Shown piece by piece: positions 32,414-33,517 of a stretch of DNA of 33,517 nt (the first letter of the stretch is position 1; each line of letters starts with the position of its first letter). The DNA is from Planctomycetaceae bacterium (lineage in GTDB: Bacteria > Planctomycetota > Phycisphaerae > Phycisphaerales > SM1A02). Location of the stretch: positions 1-33,517 of the forward strand of contig JAIXVI010000010.1 of NCBI GenBank assembly GCA_027483065.1, read 5' to 3'. The notes under the pieces were generated by a model. It worked only from the letters and a program-made list of their open reading frames with translations. It did no database searches and had not been told where the DNA came from. The translations under genes and the position numbers were made by a program.

Positions 32414-33517
32414 ATGCCCGCGTCGACCGACTCTCCCCTGCGCCCACTCGGCTTGACCCGAGCCGCGTTTGTCGCGGCCGCGCGAGCACATGGTCAGAGC
32501 GCAGGCAACGCACTCGATGCATATCGCGCGCTCTTTCGCGATGGAATCGTGCCCGCGTGGTGCTCGGTTGCGGACTATCCCGTTACTGCAACACTCGTCG
32601 AAGGTGAGACCTCGAAGTTCGTCCTTCGACTCGGTGGCGCGGGTGATGAGTCGTACGAAAACCTCGAAACGGAGAGCGTGCTCATTCCGATGCCACGCTC
32701 GACAGGCACCACGACGACGCTCTGCGTTTCGAGTCAAGTTGGCTGCGCGATGGGTTGTCGCTTCTGCGAAACCGCGCAAATGGGCCTCATTCGCAACTTG
32801 CGCGCCGATCAGATCGTTCATCAGTGGTGGTCGGGCACGCATCGCGTGCAACGCAACGCCGAACGCCCGATTAAGAACATCGTGTTCATGGGGATGGGTG
32901 AACCCACCGACAACATCGATGAAGTCATCGCGGCAATTCGCGTGCTCGTCGATCACGACGGCGCGAAGGTCCCCGCTTCGAACATCTCGATTTCCACCGT
33001 TGGGAATCCTGAAGGCATCGAGAAAATCGGCGCACTTGTCCGCGAAACTGGCTTCCATCGACTGAATCTCGCGCTTTCACTCAATGCACCCAACGACGAG
33101 ATTCGCAGTTCAATCATGCCCGTCAATCGCGCGTGGCCAATGGCGCGTTTGAAGGACGCACTGTTGTCGTTTCCGCGGTATTCGAAGGCTGCGTTCTGCG
33201 TCGAATACGTGCTCATTCCAGGCGTCAACGATCGCGACGAGCACTGCGACGAAGTCTGCGCGTTCTTGAAAGACGTGCGTTGCTCGCTCAACGTGATTCC
33301 GTACAACCCTCGACGCAATTCACCGTGGCCTGCACCCGAAGAGCACGACGTCGATCGCTTCATTGGACGCGCGGTAGCCAACGGACAATTCACCAAACGC
33401 CGCGGAACCAAAGGCCGCAACGTTATGGCCGCGTGCGGACAACTCGGCAACGAACGCATCCGTCATCGCAGGGTTGTTGATGCAGGCGGCGATGACGCGA
33501 ACTCTGCGCGCGTGCAA
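32414..33517 (+). CDS. rlmN: RlmN, 23S rRNA/tRNA adenine-C2 methyltransferase (3' end outside window)
   Basis: I translated 368 residues from ATG 32414; the frame is open to the edge, and little is probably missing. It is a radical-SAM enzyme: C111-x3-C115-x2-C118 (CAMGCRFC) binds the [4Fe-4S] cluster, preceded by LCVSSQVG with C104. Downstream are a GMGEPTDN SAM-site motif (GMGEPLLN in Escherichia coli RlmN), ISISTVG, LALSLNAPNDEIR and EYVLIPGVND. The methyl-carrying cysteine is C341 in AACGQLGNE, matching C355 of the Escherichia coli enzyme. It should methylate A2503 of 23S rRNA and A37 of some tRNAs. The GEPTDN variant is the only notable departure. The start is 16 bases after the Ycf46-like stop. 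Confidence 0.92.
   Translation, partial: MPASTDSPLRPLGLTRAAFVAAARAHGQSAGNALDAYRALFRDGIVPAWCSVADYPVTATLVEGETSKFVLRLGGAGDESYENLETESVLIPMPRSTGTTTTLCVSSQVGCAMGCRFCETAQMGLIRNLRADQIVHQWWSGTHRVQRNAERPIKNIVFMGMGEPTDNIDEVIAAIRVLVDHDGAKVPASNISISTVGNPEGIEKIGALVRETGFHRLNLALSLNAPNDEIRSSIMPVNRAWPMARLKDALLSFPRYSKAAFCVEYVLIPGVNDRDEHCDEVCAFLKDVRCSLNVIPYNPRRNSPWPAPEEHDVDRFIGRAVANGQFTKRRGTKGRNVMAACGQLGNERIRHRRVVDAGGDDANSARVQ

Overview
The window looks like chromosomal DNA from a Planctomycetes bacterium, most likely of the Phycisphaerae type. This is inferred from gene content, not from a marker-gene search. The main pointers are a secreted C-type-lectin-like protein ending in paired DxNxDG/dockerin-like calcium motifs, two FG-GAP plus ASPIC/UnbV proteins, a lysine-rich histone-like protein, GC-rich codon use and few clear Shine-Dalgarno sites. 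The lptF/lptG pair, lipoprotein signals and secretion pseudopilins indicate a Gram-negative-type envelope. I see no transposase, integrase, CRISPR array, tRNA or rRNA.

Layout. 1-527 (-): start of a zinc-ribbon/GYF protein running off the left edge. 647-1660 (+): parvulin-type prolyl isomerase lipoprotein. 1703-4506 (-): lptF-lptG, overlapping as TGATG. 4702-8436 (+): four minor pseudopilin genes (GspI-, GspJ-, PilX/GspK- and FimT/GspH-like), the first three joined by ATGA overlaps; no secretion ATPase, secretin or inner-membrane platform gene is in the window. 8547-13544 (-): a co-directional set of propeller-like lipoprotein, NtrC-type sigma-54 activator (GTGA overlap), ECF sigma factor and secreted lectin/dockerin protein. 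13586-17012 (+): TPR protein, histone-like protein, rhodanese, CdsA and a coiled-coil zinc-ribbon protein, closed by the one convincing intrinsic terminator.

17165-30677 (-) is the most interesting part: eight co-directional genes. In transcription order they are Isc-type ferredoxin, IscX, a nitrilase-superfamily hydrolase, a 1149-residue TPR/FG-GAP/UnbV lipoprotein, a membrane-anchored five-heme cytochrome c with a C-terminal helical repeat region, a MoxR/magnesium-chelatase-like AAA+ ATPase, a von Willebrand factor A protein (GTGA overlap with the ATPase) and a membrane-anchored CRTAC1-type FG-GAP/UnbV protein. I infer an envelope electron-transfer module with its own AAA+/VWA maturation chaperone. 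The parts are recognisable, but I cannot name a described pathway that contains this combination. 30817 to the right edge (+): a Ycf46-like AAA+ ATPase and rlmN, which is still open at the edge.

A second theme is short tandem duplication with 12-16-base units. Six cases are visible: two in frame inside genes, one across a stop codon and three between genes.
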